NCBI RefSeq assembly: GCF_048128805.1
Contig: NC_136012.1
Span: 13,445,725 to 13,509,724, forward strand
DNA: 64,000 nucleotides
Reading direction: 5' to 3'
Source of the DNA: Centroberyx gerrardi
Lineage: Eukaryota > Chordata > Actinopteri > Beryciformes > Berycidae
A model generated the notes under the pieces. That model searched no databases. It saw only the letters and a list, made by a program, of their open reading frames with translations, and was not told the DNA's origin. Numbering within the stretch: position 1 is the first letter of the stretch; each line of letters starts with the position of its first letter. Positions 41,125 to 53,228 of this stretch are shown piece by piece. The translations under genes were made by a program, and so were the position numbers.

Positions 41125-44100
41125 ATGGATGATGATACACACAAATTGTTTAAAAGAGTTGCTCAAAAGATGGGATGGACGGATAAGGGAGGACTGGACA
41201 CAGCAGAAGAAAAGGTTTGTTGCAGTCTGACTACAATCTTCTTAGTAAATAACGTTAGCGTGGTAGCACTCGTGTTTCTGTCCTCAGCATTAACTTGTAA
41301 AGCAAACATGAAACCACGTTGTTGAATATATTTGGGATTACTGGAAGAGAAAGAACAGCTTACAACCACATTTTTCAAAACTTGCCATTTTTATGTATAA
41401 ACACGCATAGTCGGTTACAGATGTGTCTCCATTTTCATTGTTCCTAGCTGATGAAGAGTATTGGTAAGAGTCGCCGTCCTGGCACAAGTGATCATGGATC
41501 AGTGAGAGCTGCGGACCTGGCTTCACCTATCCAGCTTCACCTTTCTGACAGAGAGGATGACGCAGAGAAGGAGAACCAATACTCCGGGGGCAAAGACTAC
41601 AGAAACAAGGCTTTGATGGAGTCCAGTGATGACGACTTTGATCAGTGTGAGTGACTTGCTGCTTTGAAGTGCAGTCACGTGGATGTAAATGAGATTAAAT
41701 GTTCATTTTACATTTTTGTTCCTCAGTTCTTGTGGAGAGGGCTACACCCAAAGCCAAAGCTACCTCACAGAAACCATTTAGTGCTGCAAAGAAGGACAGG
41801 TAGGAAAATGGTGGAGCGCAATAACAGTGTTCTTTTCATAAGGGCACAGCAGTCTGTTGTTTACATTTTACTTCTCATTTATCACTGCAGCAAAGTATTT
41901 GGCGTGGTGGTCTAACTTCTAACCCAATTTTGCCCTGTTTAGGTCACACGTCCTTGTGGTGAGCTCAGACAGTGATGGCAGCTTCGAGACATGTGAGTAG
42001 GCTTTGTCTGGCCGGTGGGATTTTTGTTTGTTCTAACATGACGAGGAAGTGATTGTTATATTGAGGATTACAATTTTCTATCATGTTCTCTCTGTGCACA
42101 ATGAAGTTCTGAACCAAGTGAAAACACCTAATGCCAAGCCTAAGAAAATATCAGAGAGTGCCAGTGAAGACAGGTGAGTTTTTGATGTTTTTTTTCTTCA
42201 AATACCAACATCGCTATACCTTAAAATAATTGTTGTCATGACACACATCTATGTTGTGCCTGTGTTTATCATCAAGCCTCAAAAACTTCATAGTGGATGA
42301 CTACTCGTCTGATGATGACTTTGAGAAGAAACCATCTTCTAGAGGTAACCCTGAATGACCTCATGTACTGCAAGCAGTTTTGCTTGATATTTCATTGAAA
42401 AGCAACACAGCAGTATTTGTAGATGACGAAAGTGCATTCATGTTTTGTTTCCACTTACTATTTTGCAGTCTCTAAGAACACGAAGCCTCCAGCAGCCCAG
42501 CAGCCAGCGAGAAGGCCGCTGTCTCAGTGCGATTCCCCGGTCTTTGTTAGTGACAGCGATGATGATGATCATATTGTGGTCAAAAGCTCTTGGAGGACTC
42601 GTCACTCAAGGCCCCAGCTCCCCCAAAAGGCTAACAAGATTACTGCTAAACACTGTGACCAAGAGGACAATTCGCCATCGCTGTCTTTTCCTCCCCTCCC
42701 GTCTCCCTCTCCTCGCTATACCCTCCAAACTCCAGCATCCCTGTCCTGGACCCCTTCTCCTGCCTCTCCTAAGCGCACCTATTCAGCCCCTTCTAAGTTG
42801 GATGACTCGGCCAGTTCTGAAGAAGAGTTCATTTCCCTACTGGAGAGGCTGAAAAAGAAAAACAAACTCATCGGCAATTCACCCTCGCCTATCCACAACA
42901 GAGGTAACACACTAAATTTCATTGTAGCCTTCCATCAGCCTGCAACTTTCTCTCTGTTTAGTAATGAGGCTAATGTCTCTTTGGGTTTTGGTTGAATCTA
43001 GAATGCAGTATGAAGCCACCTGTGTTAGTTCCTCCTGTAAAGGGACTAAAGGGACTAAAAGCACCAGGCTCTAGGTCATTGGATCAAACACCACTGAATA
43101 TGAAGACACCGGGGAAGTCCACCATCTCCAAACCCACAGTCAGTCAGACAGAGCCCAGACAGGGCCCCAGCAGCAGGTACATGGCTTTACATGGCTGTTT
43201 TTTTTGGGGGGGGCGATTAACAGAAATTTGTTTGTTACTCAAATGCACAGTCTATCTTTCTTGCACATACATTTTTTTAAAAGTCTAATCCAATCTCTCC
43301 CCCCAGAATAGCGGTGTGTAAAACCCCAGGCTGCTTCTTACAGTCCCTCTCAGCCCCTGGCTCCACCTATGGGTGCCGTTTCAAGCAGAACAAGGAGGAA
43401 CTCACGAGCAGACTCTACCAGCTGTACAATACCAGTGTTTTTGACGGAAAGGTGAACAATCTGTCCACGCAGATTAGTTTTTGTGTTTTTTCTTTTTTTA
43501 GGCAATTTCATCTGCTTTTGATCTTATGTCTTTTTGTCATTTCTTATGTGCTCAGTAATATTTCTTCCACTTGTCTGACATGACTTCTCTAGCTCCCCAC
43601 CAATATGTCAGTGACCTGGAATAAGAAGATGCGGAAGACTGCTGGCTACTGTGTCACTGGGCAGGAGCGAGTGGGAGGGAGCCGTTACGCCCGCATTGAA
43701 CTGTCAGAGAAAGTCTGCGACTCTGCAGGTATTGCTTGGCTAAACCAAATAAACTCACATCATAATTTAGGCTAGCTTTTTCTCTCCCTGAATTTAAATG
43801 GGTAATGTCTCCTGTCATGCATAAGAAAATGTTCATGTTGACTGAATCCCTACATAAAATTTCCAATCTTCTCCTCCCTCCTAGATCGTCTGAGGGACAC
43901 GCTGGTTCATGAGATGTGCCACGCTGCAACCTGGTTGATCAATGGCGTCAGGGACGGGCACGGCAACTTCTGGAAGCTGTACGCTCGCAAGGCAACGCTA
44001 GCACATCCTGAGTTACCCATGGTCACCCGCTGCCACAGCTACGACATCAAGTACAAATTCCAGTACCAGTGCACCCGCTGCCAGAATACGTACGTCTGAC

Positions 44101-44498
44101 TCAATTCAGATCAATTAAAACCATAAAGAGCATTGTTCAGTATTGTTCACTTCTTTCACCCGAATTTCTCCCAGGGGATCAATGAAGTGCAATCTTCTCT
44201 TCTCTTATTTACAGACTCCTGTGTATACGTTCCTAATACTGTGCTATGACATTTCCTTCTCCACAGAATCGGGCGTCACTCCAAGTCACTGGACACACAG
44301 AGGTTTGCGTGCGCGCTCTGCACAGGACAACTCATCTTGCTCACCCCTTCCAAGCCGCGCGCTCCCACACCCTTTGCCAACTTTGTCAAAGAGAATTATG
44401 GGAATGTACGACAGGAGCTAGTGGGGCAGAGCCATGCGGAAGTGATGCGTAAACTCAGTGCAGACTTTGCCACCAAGACTAAACTCAGTCAAAGCTGA
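41125..44498 (+). CDS. gcna: Germ cell nuclear acidic protein, SprT-like metalloprotease (GCNA/ACRC)
   Basis: GCNA is a germline nuclear protein of the Spartan (SprT) family that protects genomes from DNA-protein crosslinks. Coding exons: 41125-41214, 41448-41646, 41727-41799, 41943-41992, 42107-42173, 42277-42344, 42469-42903, 43002-43176, 43307-43451, 43593-43728, 43885-44089, 44267-44498. All phases close, giving 624 aa. Residues 1 to about 400 are disordered and acidic, with SUMO-interaction-like motifs (VLVVSSDSD at 124-132; VFVSDSDDDD in exon 7). The SprT domain (exons 9-12) shows HEMCH at 488-492 with a third likely zinc ligand, H505, in DGHG. A zinc ribbon follows (C542, C545, C563, C566), then the C-terminal HMG-like segment PFANFVKENYG. 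It lies directly after ogt, as in human Xq13. Unlike rodent GCNA, the protease domain is retained. Confidence 0.95.
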
Positions 44499-44932
44499 GG
44501 TCTTGGTGCTAATGCTACATATACAAAGGACTAAGCTACACAACCACCACAACCTGTTGTAATTCTTAAATACCTCAGTGAAGTCGTCTTACATCAGTGA
44601 GCAGCTATGATGATTGATCTATTTTAGGTAACTGGAGCTTTTCATAATTTGTCATTTCTGTTTACCTGCCAGTTTTTGTGATTATATACTGCATCTGCTG
44701 TAACTGCCCAAACTGAGCCACATCAATAAGGGAATCTTGTCATTAATGAGCCTATGTACAGCATTTTGTCTAGTCAAACAATGAAAGTACCACCATCTGT
44801 TATTGTTTTCTGTCATGCATACAATTCTGTTTCCTGAGGAATTGGCATTTGCTTTTCCCAGGTAAAAGTATGATTGATATTTTTGTGTTTTTTACTTGGC
44901 TTGTTTGTCTTTTCACCTATATGAATTCTTTG

Positions 44933-44938
44933 AATAAA
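44933..44938 (+). terminator. gcna: Polyadenylation signal of gcna
   Basis: AATAAA lies 435 bp after the gcna stop, with TG-rich sequence following (CTTGTGAAAATCCTTGTG). Confidence 0.65.
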
Positions 44939-44939
44939 G

Positions 44940-46078
44940 ATTAAATCGTGGTACGCTATTCAGATATGTAAACTTGTGAAAATCCTTGTGTATTGCAGCC
45001 CTTATTAAAATCTTTTAATTTTGATGTATGCAATGAAAAACATTTCAGTTGTTAAAAAGCTTTTAAAATAATTTTGCTACACATTTTTATGGCATTCGAA
45101 GCTGAATTTATTGTTATTTATTTGATTGATACTGGACACATTATATAGGTAGTGCAAGGTAGATGCAATCATAACACTAAGTTGCATACATTAAGTATAT
45201 TTATCAAAAAATATCCAAATCAATCCCTGGGTTTTGCGTGTATGTGGTCAACAAGGGTGCTGTGATGTACGTAATGTGTCCTTCAAATCAGTCCAACTTG
45301 CATCTGTAAGAATGAATAGTTTTCAGCTTGAACTGCTTAAATTACACACACATTTTATATCTGCATCATATAGATGGAGGTCGGATATCTGCCAATTTAC
45401 GTCCGACACTTCTTCCACACCAAGGAAGTGTTTGGGTTGAAAATAAGTTAAATAGCTTTTACTACAGTGTTTCAGCATCTGTTTGAATGATTCACAGAAA
45501 TATTGGGCAATGATGTGTGTGGGGGAGAGAGGATGTGTGAATGTTTTCCATGACTGTGCCTCTATGCTATCAGGCAAATATTGACAGCTAGTCTAGCTGT
45601 CAAAATTTGTGTATTCTAGCTGAGCTAGAATACACTTCTGTACAGATGTATGACTATTGTCCCTGACCGTGTTGTAAATACGCAAACGTAATCCCCCATA
45701 TCAAACACTAGCTGTTGACACACCACTGTCCACAAAGATGAGCTTTTAGGCCTGGGGTCGGACTTGTTGACATGGTGAAGCTGAGTAAATGGACAGCCTA
45801 TAAAGCTGGCACATCACAGGGAGATTAAGCAGAATTCAGCAATCAGGATGAAAGCGACATCTACTGTATGCGTTTGCTGTGCCATGTCTTATTGATGAGA
45901 CTTTGAGACAGATCTGAGGGTGAGTGCTACATTGTTTTGACTTTCTAGATGAGGTTAAGCTTTATTTTTTGCCTATATAAGACACTTAACATGGTTTCTT
46001 AGCCCAATGAGACTCTATTTTTCTTTCATTTAGGGAAGACGACTATCTTGGGGTCCGAATCAGAGGAAGCGGTAGGTC
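44940..46078. other. Intergenic region gcna to GPCR
   Basis: AT-rich spacer. Its notable content is a pair of adjacent perfect palindromes at 45581-45635. The last 180 bp are probably GPCR 5' UTR or promoter; an acceptor-like TTTCATTTAG ends near 46033. Confidence 0.5.
45581..45635. repeat. Two adjacent perfect palindromes
   Basis: TTGACAGCTAG-T-CTAGCTGTCAA occupies 45581-45603. GTGTATTCTAGCT, one base, then AGCTAGAATACAC occupies 45609-45635. Both are perfect inverted repeats with a one-base centre, separated by 5 bases, and both are centred on CTAGC/GCTAG. Confidence 0.95.
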
Positions 46079-47740
46079 ATGGACACCCCCTGCAATGTGA
46101 CGGCACTGGAGGCCCAGACACAGATGAACTCCACCATCTACCACCTGGTCAAGCTAGTCAGCATGTGTGTGGGCTGCACCCTCAACACCTTCCTCAGTGT
46201 TCCTCTGCTCCTGGCCATCACCCGCTCTCCGTCCCTCCTCAGACACACACGCTTCCTCCTCCTCACACACCTCCTCTGCTGTGACAACCTCCAGGTAGGT
46301 CTACACACACCATCCTTCAGACACTGGAGGAGTGCATGTGTTTTAAATGATCCAATGTACTATAACTATTATAATTTTGTTATTTGACTGAGTTTTAATT
46401 CCCATTTGAATCAACATTTCATGAGAGCATGCCGTATGTCTTCATTAAAAATCATTTGGGATGAGAGTAAGCCCTTTGACCGGGGAGCTAAATTACCATA
46501 ATTACTATAATTACTATTTCAGCTGCTGCTCTGGACAATCAAGGCAGTTATTCTAATCTCCAATCAAGGTATACCTGTGGCCCAGTGTATGGTCTTCTGT
46601 GCTGCCACCCAGACCTGCTCATTGGTTTGTAGTGCATCGATTACAGTGGTGAAATCCATATTTCTTTGGCTACACTGAGCTTTATTTCGTACACCATTCT
46701 AGCTTTAGACCAGAGGGCCATACTGTATATTGCAGTGGGGATGAAGGAGGAGGACTGCTTCCATCTGATTTTAAATGGACCACTGTTAAAGTGCAACTTC
46801 CTGCTACAACTTATTTTCAGATGGAAATTGATACATTTGGCTGTAGTGATTGAAATAAATCATGTTTAAATTCCTGTTTAATGTGCATCTATGACAAATT
46901 TGTAGATTTTCAAATTTTTACTCCCTCTAGTGGTTCAAATCTCCAATTTGTAATTTGATGCAGTTGCATACTTTCTGTACAAGATGACGTTGTGTGAGTT
47001 ATCACCCTTCAAGTCCCCTGCTCCATCTCACTCTAGGTGCCAACTGCCAATCTGCACTACTGCATCTTTTAAAGTGGCAAAGAGCAGCCAAAACTGAGGG
47101 TAACGTGCATCTCACTTTAATGTCTTGACTTTTTCCACAGGTGGACCTGTTCCTGAGCACGGCTCTGGCTGTGGACCGCTGTGTGGCGGTCAAGTGGCCC
47201 TTGCGCTACGACCTCCTGGTGCGTCCTCAAAGGAAGAGAGCGGCTGTAGCAGCCATATGGACCTTATCGTTTACAGTCGGCTGCGTGGCTTTGAGTATGG
47301 GCCTGAATACCCTGCAGGTCAACGCTTTCCTCCCGCGCTGCCGCCCGCTCATCCTCGCCCCCTGCCTGTCGGGGACCTCGGCCCTGCTGCTGTTCTGCAC
47401 CGTGGTCACCGCTGTGGTGCTCCCAGCCTGCTACCTGACCATTCTGGGATGCTACTTCCTACTCTGCTGGGATATACGAGACGGGCCGCTCTGCGCCAAG
47501 AGAGCCTGCGTGACCCTGACACTCCAGGCAGCTCAGATCCTCTTGTATTCAGTTCCCGTGATCCTGGACAGCTACCTGATCCCCGGCTACCTGCACTGTG
47601 ACGGTCTAGACATAGCAGCCACCATCACCTACAACCTGGGGATATCGCTCATCCCTGTGGTGTACGGCTACCGCTCACGGGAGCTGCAGCAGAGGATGCT
47701 ACAGGCTGCGCATAGGACTCAAGTCAACAACCAGAGTTAG
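46079..47740 (+). CDS. Orphan class A (odorant-receptor-like) GPCR
   Basis: Three exons (46079-46294, 46523-46624, 47141-47740) with phase-0 introns give 305 aa. The N-terminus has two N-glycosylation sites (N6 in NVT, N17 in NST). Seven hydrophobic helices follow. Rhodopsin-family marks are visible: N in TM1 (TLNTFL), D69 in TM2, C94 at the top of TM3 with a cysteine in ECL2, a degenerate DRY as DRC at 118-120 followed by VAVKWPLRY, and P278-V-V-Y281 at the end of TM7 followed by GYRSREL. The xxPLRY and PxxYGxR signatures and TM6 resemble fish odorant-type receptors or GPR148-like orphans. Most odorant receptors are intronless in coding sequence, so two coding introns are unusual. Ligand and expression cannot be inferred. 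The start Met is the first in frame and precedes a sensible N-terminus. Confidence 0.8.
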
Positions 47741-49139
47741 TTACAGGGTGCAAAGGGAGCGTCACCAAGGAGAGCTGCTATTTCTAACATTTTATAGTGT
47801 TGCCTGTATTGCCTGGATGCTGAGAGCACTGTCTTTGTGTTCAGAACAGTCTGTCTTTCCACATGTTTATTGTATTACATTTTGAAATTACTAGACTATG
47901 AAATAGTGAGTTTGGATAGCTGTGTCAATATGCTGTGGGGAGGCAGCATGACCGCTGTAATCCACTTGTATTTCAAAAGCAATGTGTGCTTTATTAGTGG
48001 CAGTAGGATGAGAGAAACCTGCGCTGATATAAAAAACAAAACAAAAACCTATGAGTCAAGCTGGTCAAACACTGTTAAATTGATAACTGAGGGACGCCTG
48101 AGTATCATAAAGATGAAAAATATAGGCTGTATAAAAGAAAACGGACATGACAAACTGCTTAAAGACCTTTAATCTGTACCTTAAATATTGATATACTTTA
48201 TATCTGCCCATGCAGTTGCTATGTATTGTACAAAACACTCAAGAATACAGAGGAGAAAAGATACACAAAGGAAGGACGAATACCCAGTACAAGTTGGAAA
48301 AATACATTAACAACGGTATTTTAAAGATAGTGAGGCTTTCGGGGAGGGGCCGTGGGTCAGAGAGGTTGGGCAGCTTCCCTGATTGTAATGATCACCCCTT
48401 CAAGAGGCACAGGCACAGATACACAGGTAGCACTGAGGTGAGACAGCACTGCCCAAGCATGATTACGATGGAGACGAGCAACCATAACAACCATAATTTA
48501 ACCAACGGCTCACATGGCGATGCACAGATTTGAAACCTTTGCCTCTCTGGAAAGACACAAGTTATACAGGAGCCGAAATATGAAACACAGGAGCTGTAAG
48601 TGTAGACCAGACTACCTACAGATGGACCAAACAGACCTAAGCTCAGTTCAACTCCATTATAAAGCAAAGCATTGGAATGTATTGTGTTTGTTCCCATATT
48701 CAGGCAGGCACTGAGAATTTAAACCTTAACGACAAAAGGATTGAGGTTACTCACATATTACAATGACATTATCAAGATGTTCTCAATAAGGGTATGCAGC
48801 ATTCCAAACAGGAAAAAAAACATCCATCTTGCATTGAGTGTGACTGAAATACATACTGTATTTGGCAAATGTAATATAAATTACCATGTAAATGAATGGA
48901 GGATCATTTGGCATTTGATCAGACTCTTTGTTCAAGTCTTCAACAACTTCCTTTCATTGTAATATTTGACAGCTAAACCTTTTCCTTTTAAGTGAGAAAC
49001 TATGGCATGATGACAATAATAAGGAAAGGGAAATCCTCTGACAGAACCAGATGTATGAGCAGCATGACATGTAAAACCACCCATGGCCCCCTCTGCCCCT
49101 GTGTATCCCCAACACCAACCCTAACGCTGTGCACCTCCT
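47741..49139. other. GPCR 3' flank and cetn2 3' UTR
   Basis: Convergent 3' ends of the plus-strand GPCR and the minus-strand centrin. No exon was found. TTTAAT at 48167-48172 (ATTAAA on the minus strand) is a candidate cetn2 polyadenylation signal. No clear signal for the GPCR was identified. Confidence 0.45.
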
Positions 49140-50061
49140 TCAGTACAGGCTGGTTTTCTTCATAATGCGCAGGAACTCCTGCTGGTTCACTTCCCCGTCT
49201 CCATCCCTGTCTGCCTCATCAATCATTTCCTTCAGAAGGAGAGAGTGAAGGAGGAAATGAAGAAGAGGAGAATGGAATTAAAACACAAATAAAACACATC
49301 TGAGTACTATACTGCCCTAGAGTGACAGTAACTGCATGGGTAGAGAAACTGAAAAAAATGTTTATGCCTTGTCCAAACAAGTATTTTTGGTACAGAGTGG
49401 ACAGTTTATCATTTATGGGCATCAATTATGTTGATATTAATCTAAACCTTCGTCATGACCTTTGGCATTAAAACACACAACTACAGTTACAGCTGTTACT
49501 GAGGGAAGAATAGGTTGGGCATTTTTTGAGTGTGCGTCTGTGAACATTGTATTTTCTGCATGCGTGTACAATCATGTCCCGACCAAATCCAAGTGCAGAA
49601 TCTTTTAATGATCATTGAGTGTGCGCACCACTACATCGGCGAGACAAGAAACTTAAGGAAGGAGGGTTGTTTGATGTGATCCTACCTGCAGCTCCTCGTC
49701 CGTGAGGTTCTCTCCCAGCTCCTTGGCGACTCTCTTCAGGTTCCTGAAGGAGATCTTCCCTGTCTCGTCGTCATCAAACAGACGGAACGCTTTCAGGATC
49801 TCCTCCTTGGAGTCCTTCTCAGCCTAAATTGGAGAAAAGAAAGAGTAATTTCCACTTCATTCATTTAGCAGCGGTGCCACAGACTGCCTGAAAAGGCAGG
49901 AAAAATCACCAGTACTCTCGAAAAAATTGTCTCTATGCAGTAGTCGCAATCAACGTGTTTCAACTATGCAGACAAGTCAAGTTAATATATGGAGTGCTTT
50001 TAACAAACAGGGGTGCTGCAAAGTGTTTTACATCATCACAAACTCAAAGAAATGAGGCTAG

Positions 50062-50124
<63 letters not shown>

Positions 50125-51170
50125 AGAATGGCTGATAAGGTGGAGTTAAGGTTGTATAGCTCTGCTGCATAAATTGGTCTTGAGTCTGGACTCTCAATTT
50201 GTATTGTAAACCAATACTAGACATTGTGAAATAAAACTTATTTAGCAGTATTTCCCCCAAAACTAAATTCAAGAACAGGATCAATACCTGCAATTAACAT
50301 GCTTATAATAAAGTATTCATATTATGAACACAGTTGTAGCACTGCATTCTGCTCTAGGGCCAAACCAGGCAAAGACCTCGAACCTAAACATAAAATTAAC
50401 CTCAACCACCGCTGTTACAAAAACATATAGGGGCAATGCTGTGAGTTCACTTTTGTTTTTGTCTGTTTTACTGTTAATTAAGTCACAAGTAATGGAAATG
50501 CACATAAAGCCTTTCATTTACTATACAAAACAGACATCTACCATTTTCTGTGTCATAACAGAGAGGAAGTCGGTGAAGGAGATCTTCCCTGTGCCATCCT
50601 TATCCACTTCACTAATCATCTTCTTGATCTCCTCTTTCTTTGGTTCAAACCCCAGAGCTCTCATGGCGACCTGGCACACAGAGAGAAAGATGATCATACA
50701 AGCATGACACACACACACAAATAAACTGCTTTCTCCCAGCTGCCACATCTCCCAGGCGCCCTCCACCTTGAGCTCCTTGACATCGATGTGTCCGGAGCCG
50801 TCGGTGTCAAACAGCTCAAAGGCCTCCCTGATCTCCTGCTTCAGCTCCTCGGTCAGCTCGGGTTTGGGGCTGGTCTTCTTCCGAGGAGGAGGCACCGGGC
50901 CCTGCAGGGACGGCCTCTTGGCGTTGGTCGCCTGGTGGGCACAGAGGATGGGGAGAGGCACGGGGAACAGGTTAATATTAGGAGAAGATTGAATGATAAA
51001 GAGGTTTGTGGAAAATAGGCCTTTCCCTTGTCTTATTAGCTGCACCTGTTATTTATCCAAGCTTATCGAATGATGTGAAGTCCATCATCTGGGACTCAAA
51101 TGCGACACACACACATAGGACAGTTATACTCTCTCTATTTTAGGATTATGTAATATTTCCACTCACCATT
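49140..51170 (-). CDS. cetn2: Centrin-2
   Basis: Centrin is a calmodulin-like EF-hand protein of centrioles and basal bodies; it also binds XPC in nucleotide excision repair and the TREX-2 mRNA export complex. Minus-strand coding exons in transcript order: 51170-51168 (only the ATG), 50931-50767, 50670-50542, 49823-49686, 49229-49140. All are phase 0, giving 174 aa (human 172). A short basic N-terminus ([20 protein letters not shown]) precedes four EF-hands with loops near 43-54, 79-90, 116-127 and 152-163. Loop 4 ([12 protein letters not shown]) has all canonical ligands; loop 3 ([12 protein letters not shown]) ends in N instead of E, as in other centrins. The C-terminus KKTSLY matches vertebrate centrin-2. 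It lies head-to-head with nsdhl, as in human. Confidence 0.95.
50066..50115. repeat. (GT)n microsatellite in cetn2 intron
   Basis: About 25 GT units in the cetn2 intron between the exons at 49823 and 50542. Confidence 0.95.
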
Positions 51171-52600
51171 AGATGCTGTTTATGTGAATGGCAAGAGAGG
51201 ACCGCGGATCTATTTGCCAATCCAAGGCAGTGTTTTCCTCCAGGCTACAGCCTCCCTGTCATTTAGGGAGGAGGGGGGTCATAAAACGGTTTTCAATTTA
51301 CATGGGTCGCACACATGAACCGATAGATTAGACTGGATGTAAACTAGTCTGCTTTTCCTCCAAAGCCTTCGATGTTATGTCACTGGAGCGGTGTCTAAAA
51401 TGCACACCAAAATAAACGTTTTCAGCTAATGATGTGTACAGGTTTTCAGTCCGCTCAGTCTCAAGAGGTGCAGGCGTTTGTTTTATTCGCGCTTCACGAC
51501 AGCAGGCAAGCGCATCATTTTACGACCATACAGGAGCTACAGGGGGGACAAACAGGCATATCAGGTAGTTGAAATCAAACGCACCAGTCGGGCGAAAAGA
51601 TGATTGGTTGCTGAAAATCACGGGACGTAACAAACAATATGAAAATGACCCTGAAGTATTTCTTATGAAAGTTCTACTGCAGGGACAGAATATATAGAAG
51701 GAATCGGGATATGCTAGTGTTACATATTATAATTTATATTTATATGCTGCATTTGGTCATGTCATTCTGTGAAATCGCCTCAATACACCCTCTAGTGTCA
51801 GTTTCCAAAGCAGACCTCAGATCTGCGCATGGCATGTAAAGATCCATGAATAGAGTAAGACCGGAAGTATGGCTATTTTCCCTTCAAAATAAACGTAAAA
51901 TTTGAGATAAATACGAAGTGAAAAACAAGCTTTTCAATAGATTAATTGTAAAATACGGTATAAGTTAATTGCTATATGGGCCTATGCAAAATGCCACATA
52001 TACACAGTTACCGAAATTACATAAAGGAATTCTCAAACACCAATCATACCAGACAACTTGGAGGTCCATCTATCTTTATTAGTCAATGTTAATTCATGCC
52101 AGTGTCAGGTCAGGTCCTGGCTCACAGGCCTCAGATTCAAGACGCCACTGATAGACACCTTTCCAAAGTTGTCTGGTATAAATTTGGTGTTTGAATTCAT
52201 TGGTCTGTATAAAGCACAGGCATAGGCAGAGTGGTGGCTTGAACCAGGACCTGGGGGTCAAATTCTATAGCCTTTATAAACAATTGGGCTGATAACATTT
52301 TAAATGTTGAATTTTGGCAGCCCATTATAGTGATGGCATCTTGCTGCCTATTTGGCTAATACATGCTGTGAAAAGGACATTTTGCAAAAACAGCAATTGT
52401 ATTTTCATTTACTACAAATGCCGGTTAACGTATTGTTTATTTTCACTTTTGTACTTTTAATTTGTCAAAAAACTTGAAAACACGTTTGTCAATAAGGGTT
52501 TTATTTTGAAGGTTGTAACCGGAAGTCTTATTTTTGTAATTCTAGCTCACTTGACACGGGTTTGGAGGTTTGGAGCAGCATCTCAGGGGGCGTGGTCCCT
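51171..52600. other. cetn2-nsdhl divergent intergenic region
   Basis: About 1.6 kb separates the cetn2 ATG from the nsdhl non-coding first exon. It contains the cetn2 promoter side (51171 to about 51500), a fold-back element at 52027-52198 and AT-rich DNA. No exon was recognised. Confidence 0.5.
52027..52198. mobile_element. Fold-back MITE-like element
   Basis: The left end GAATTCTCAAACACCAA..ATACCAGACAACTT has a near-perfect inverse at the right end (AAGTTGTCTGGTATAAATTTGGTG..GAATTC). The arms are about 30 bp around a roughly 110-bp loop. No coding capacity. The family could not be named. Confidence 0.8.
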
Positions 52601-52629
52601 GTGCAAAGAGGTGGAGACAGTCCGGTAGA

Positions 52630-52740
52630 GATCTCCAATTGGTCTAAATTGTGGTGTTCTTTGACGTATTCTCCACACCATTGGCTGGTCGCAAACGTCA
52701 CCTTTGGTCCTGTGCGCTGGCTCAGCCAATCACAGACACG
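52630..52740 (+). promoter_or_regulatory. nsdhl: nsdhl promoter with three CCAAT boxes
   Basis: Three CCAAT/ATTGG motifs lie at 52635-52639 (within palindromic CCAATTGG), 52680-52684 (inverted) and 52726-52730, with ACGTCA at 52695-52700 between the last two. All lie 70-180 bp before the inferred end of the non-coding first exon. Clustered NF-Y sites accompany SREBP sites in sterol-pathway promoters, but no clean sterol response element was recognised. Confidence 0.5.
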
Positions 52741-53014
52741 CTCTCACTCAGCTGATAGACTGTTCATCGTTTGCACGCGGGTCAATTACAACTTTGAGGA
52801 ATAGACTGCAGGTAAGTAGTTTAAACTTGTATGCATAGTTCCTAAGTTTAAAGTGTAATTTATCCTCTGCGTATTGCAGCATAAGTTACACACTTCCTTT
52901 CTGACTAGACTACAAGCAAGAGCCGTAACCAACTTGTTTTCACCATCTCCTCTTCCAGTGTGCCTGTCAAGTCCGAGCATTGGTTCACCTGTTGGCTAAT
53001 CTTGACTCCTCATT

Positions 53015-53153
53015 ATGGCCACACGTGTTCGACCGGTGAGTTAATTGATATTCCAGTTTTCCATTATGGAAGTATACATTTAACATTATTTCAGTATCAA
53101 GGAAAGCAGTAGGCTACTCATGCTGTTTGTTTAACTTAAGTGTGTGTGATGGT

Positions 53154-53228
<75 letters not shown>

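Noticed and set aside
47125-47601. 158-codon plus-strand frame overlapping GPCR exon 3
   Set aside because: Different frame from the seven-helix receptor; no domain, and Pro/Arg-rich shadow composition.
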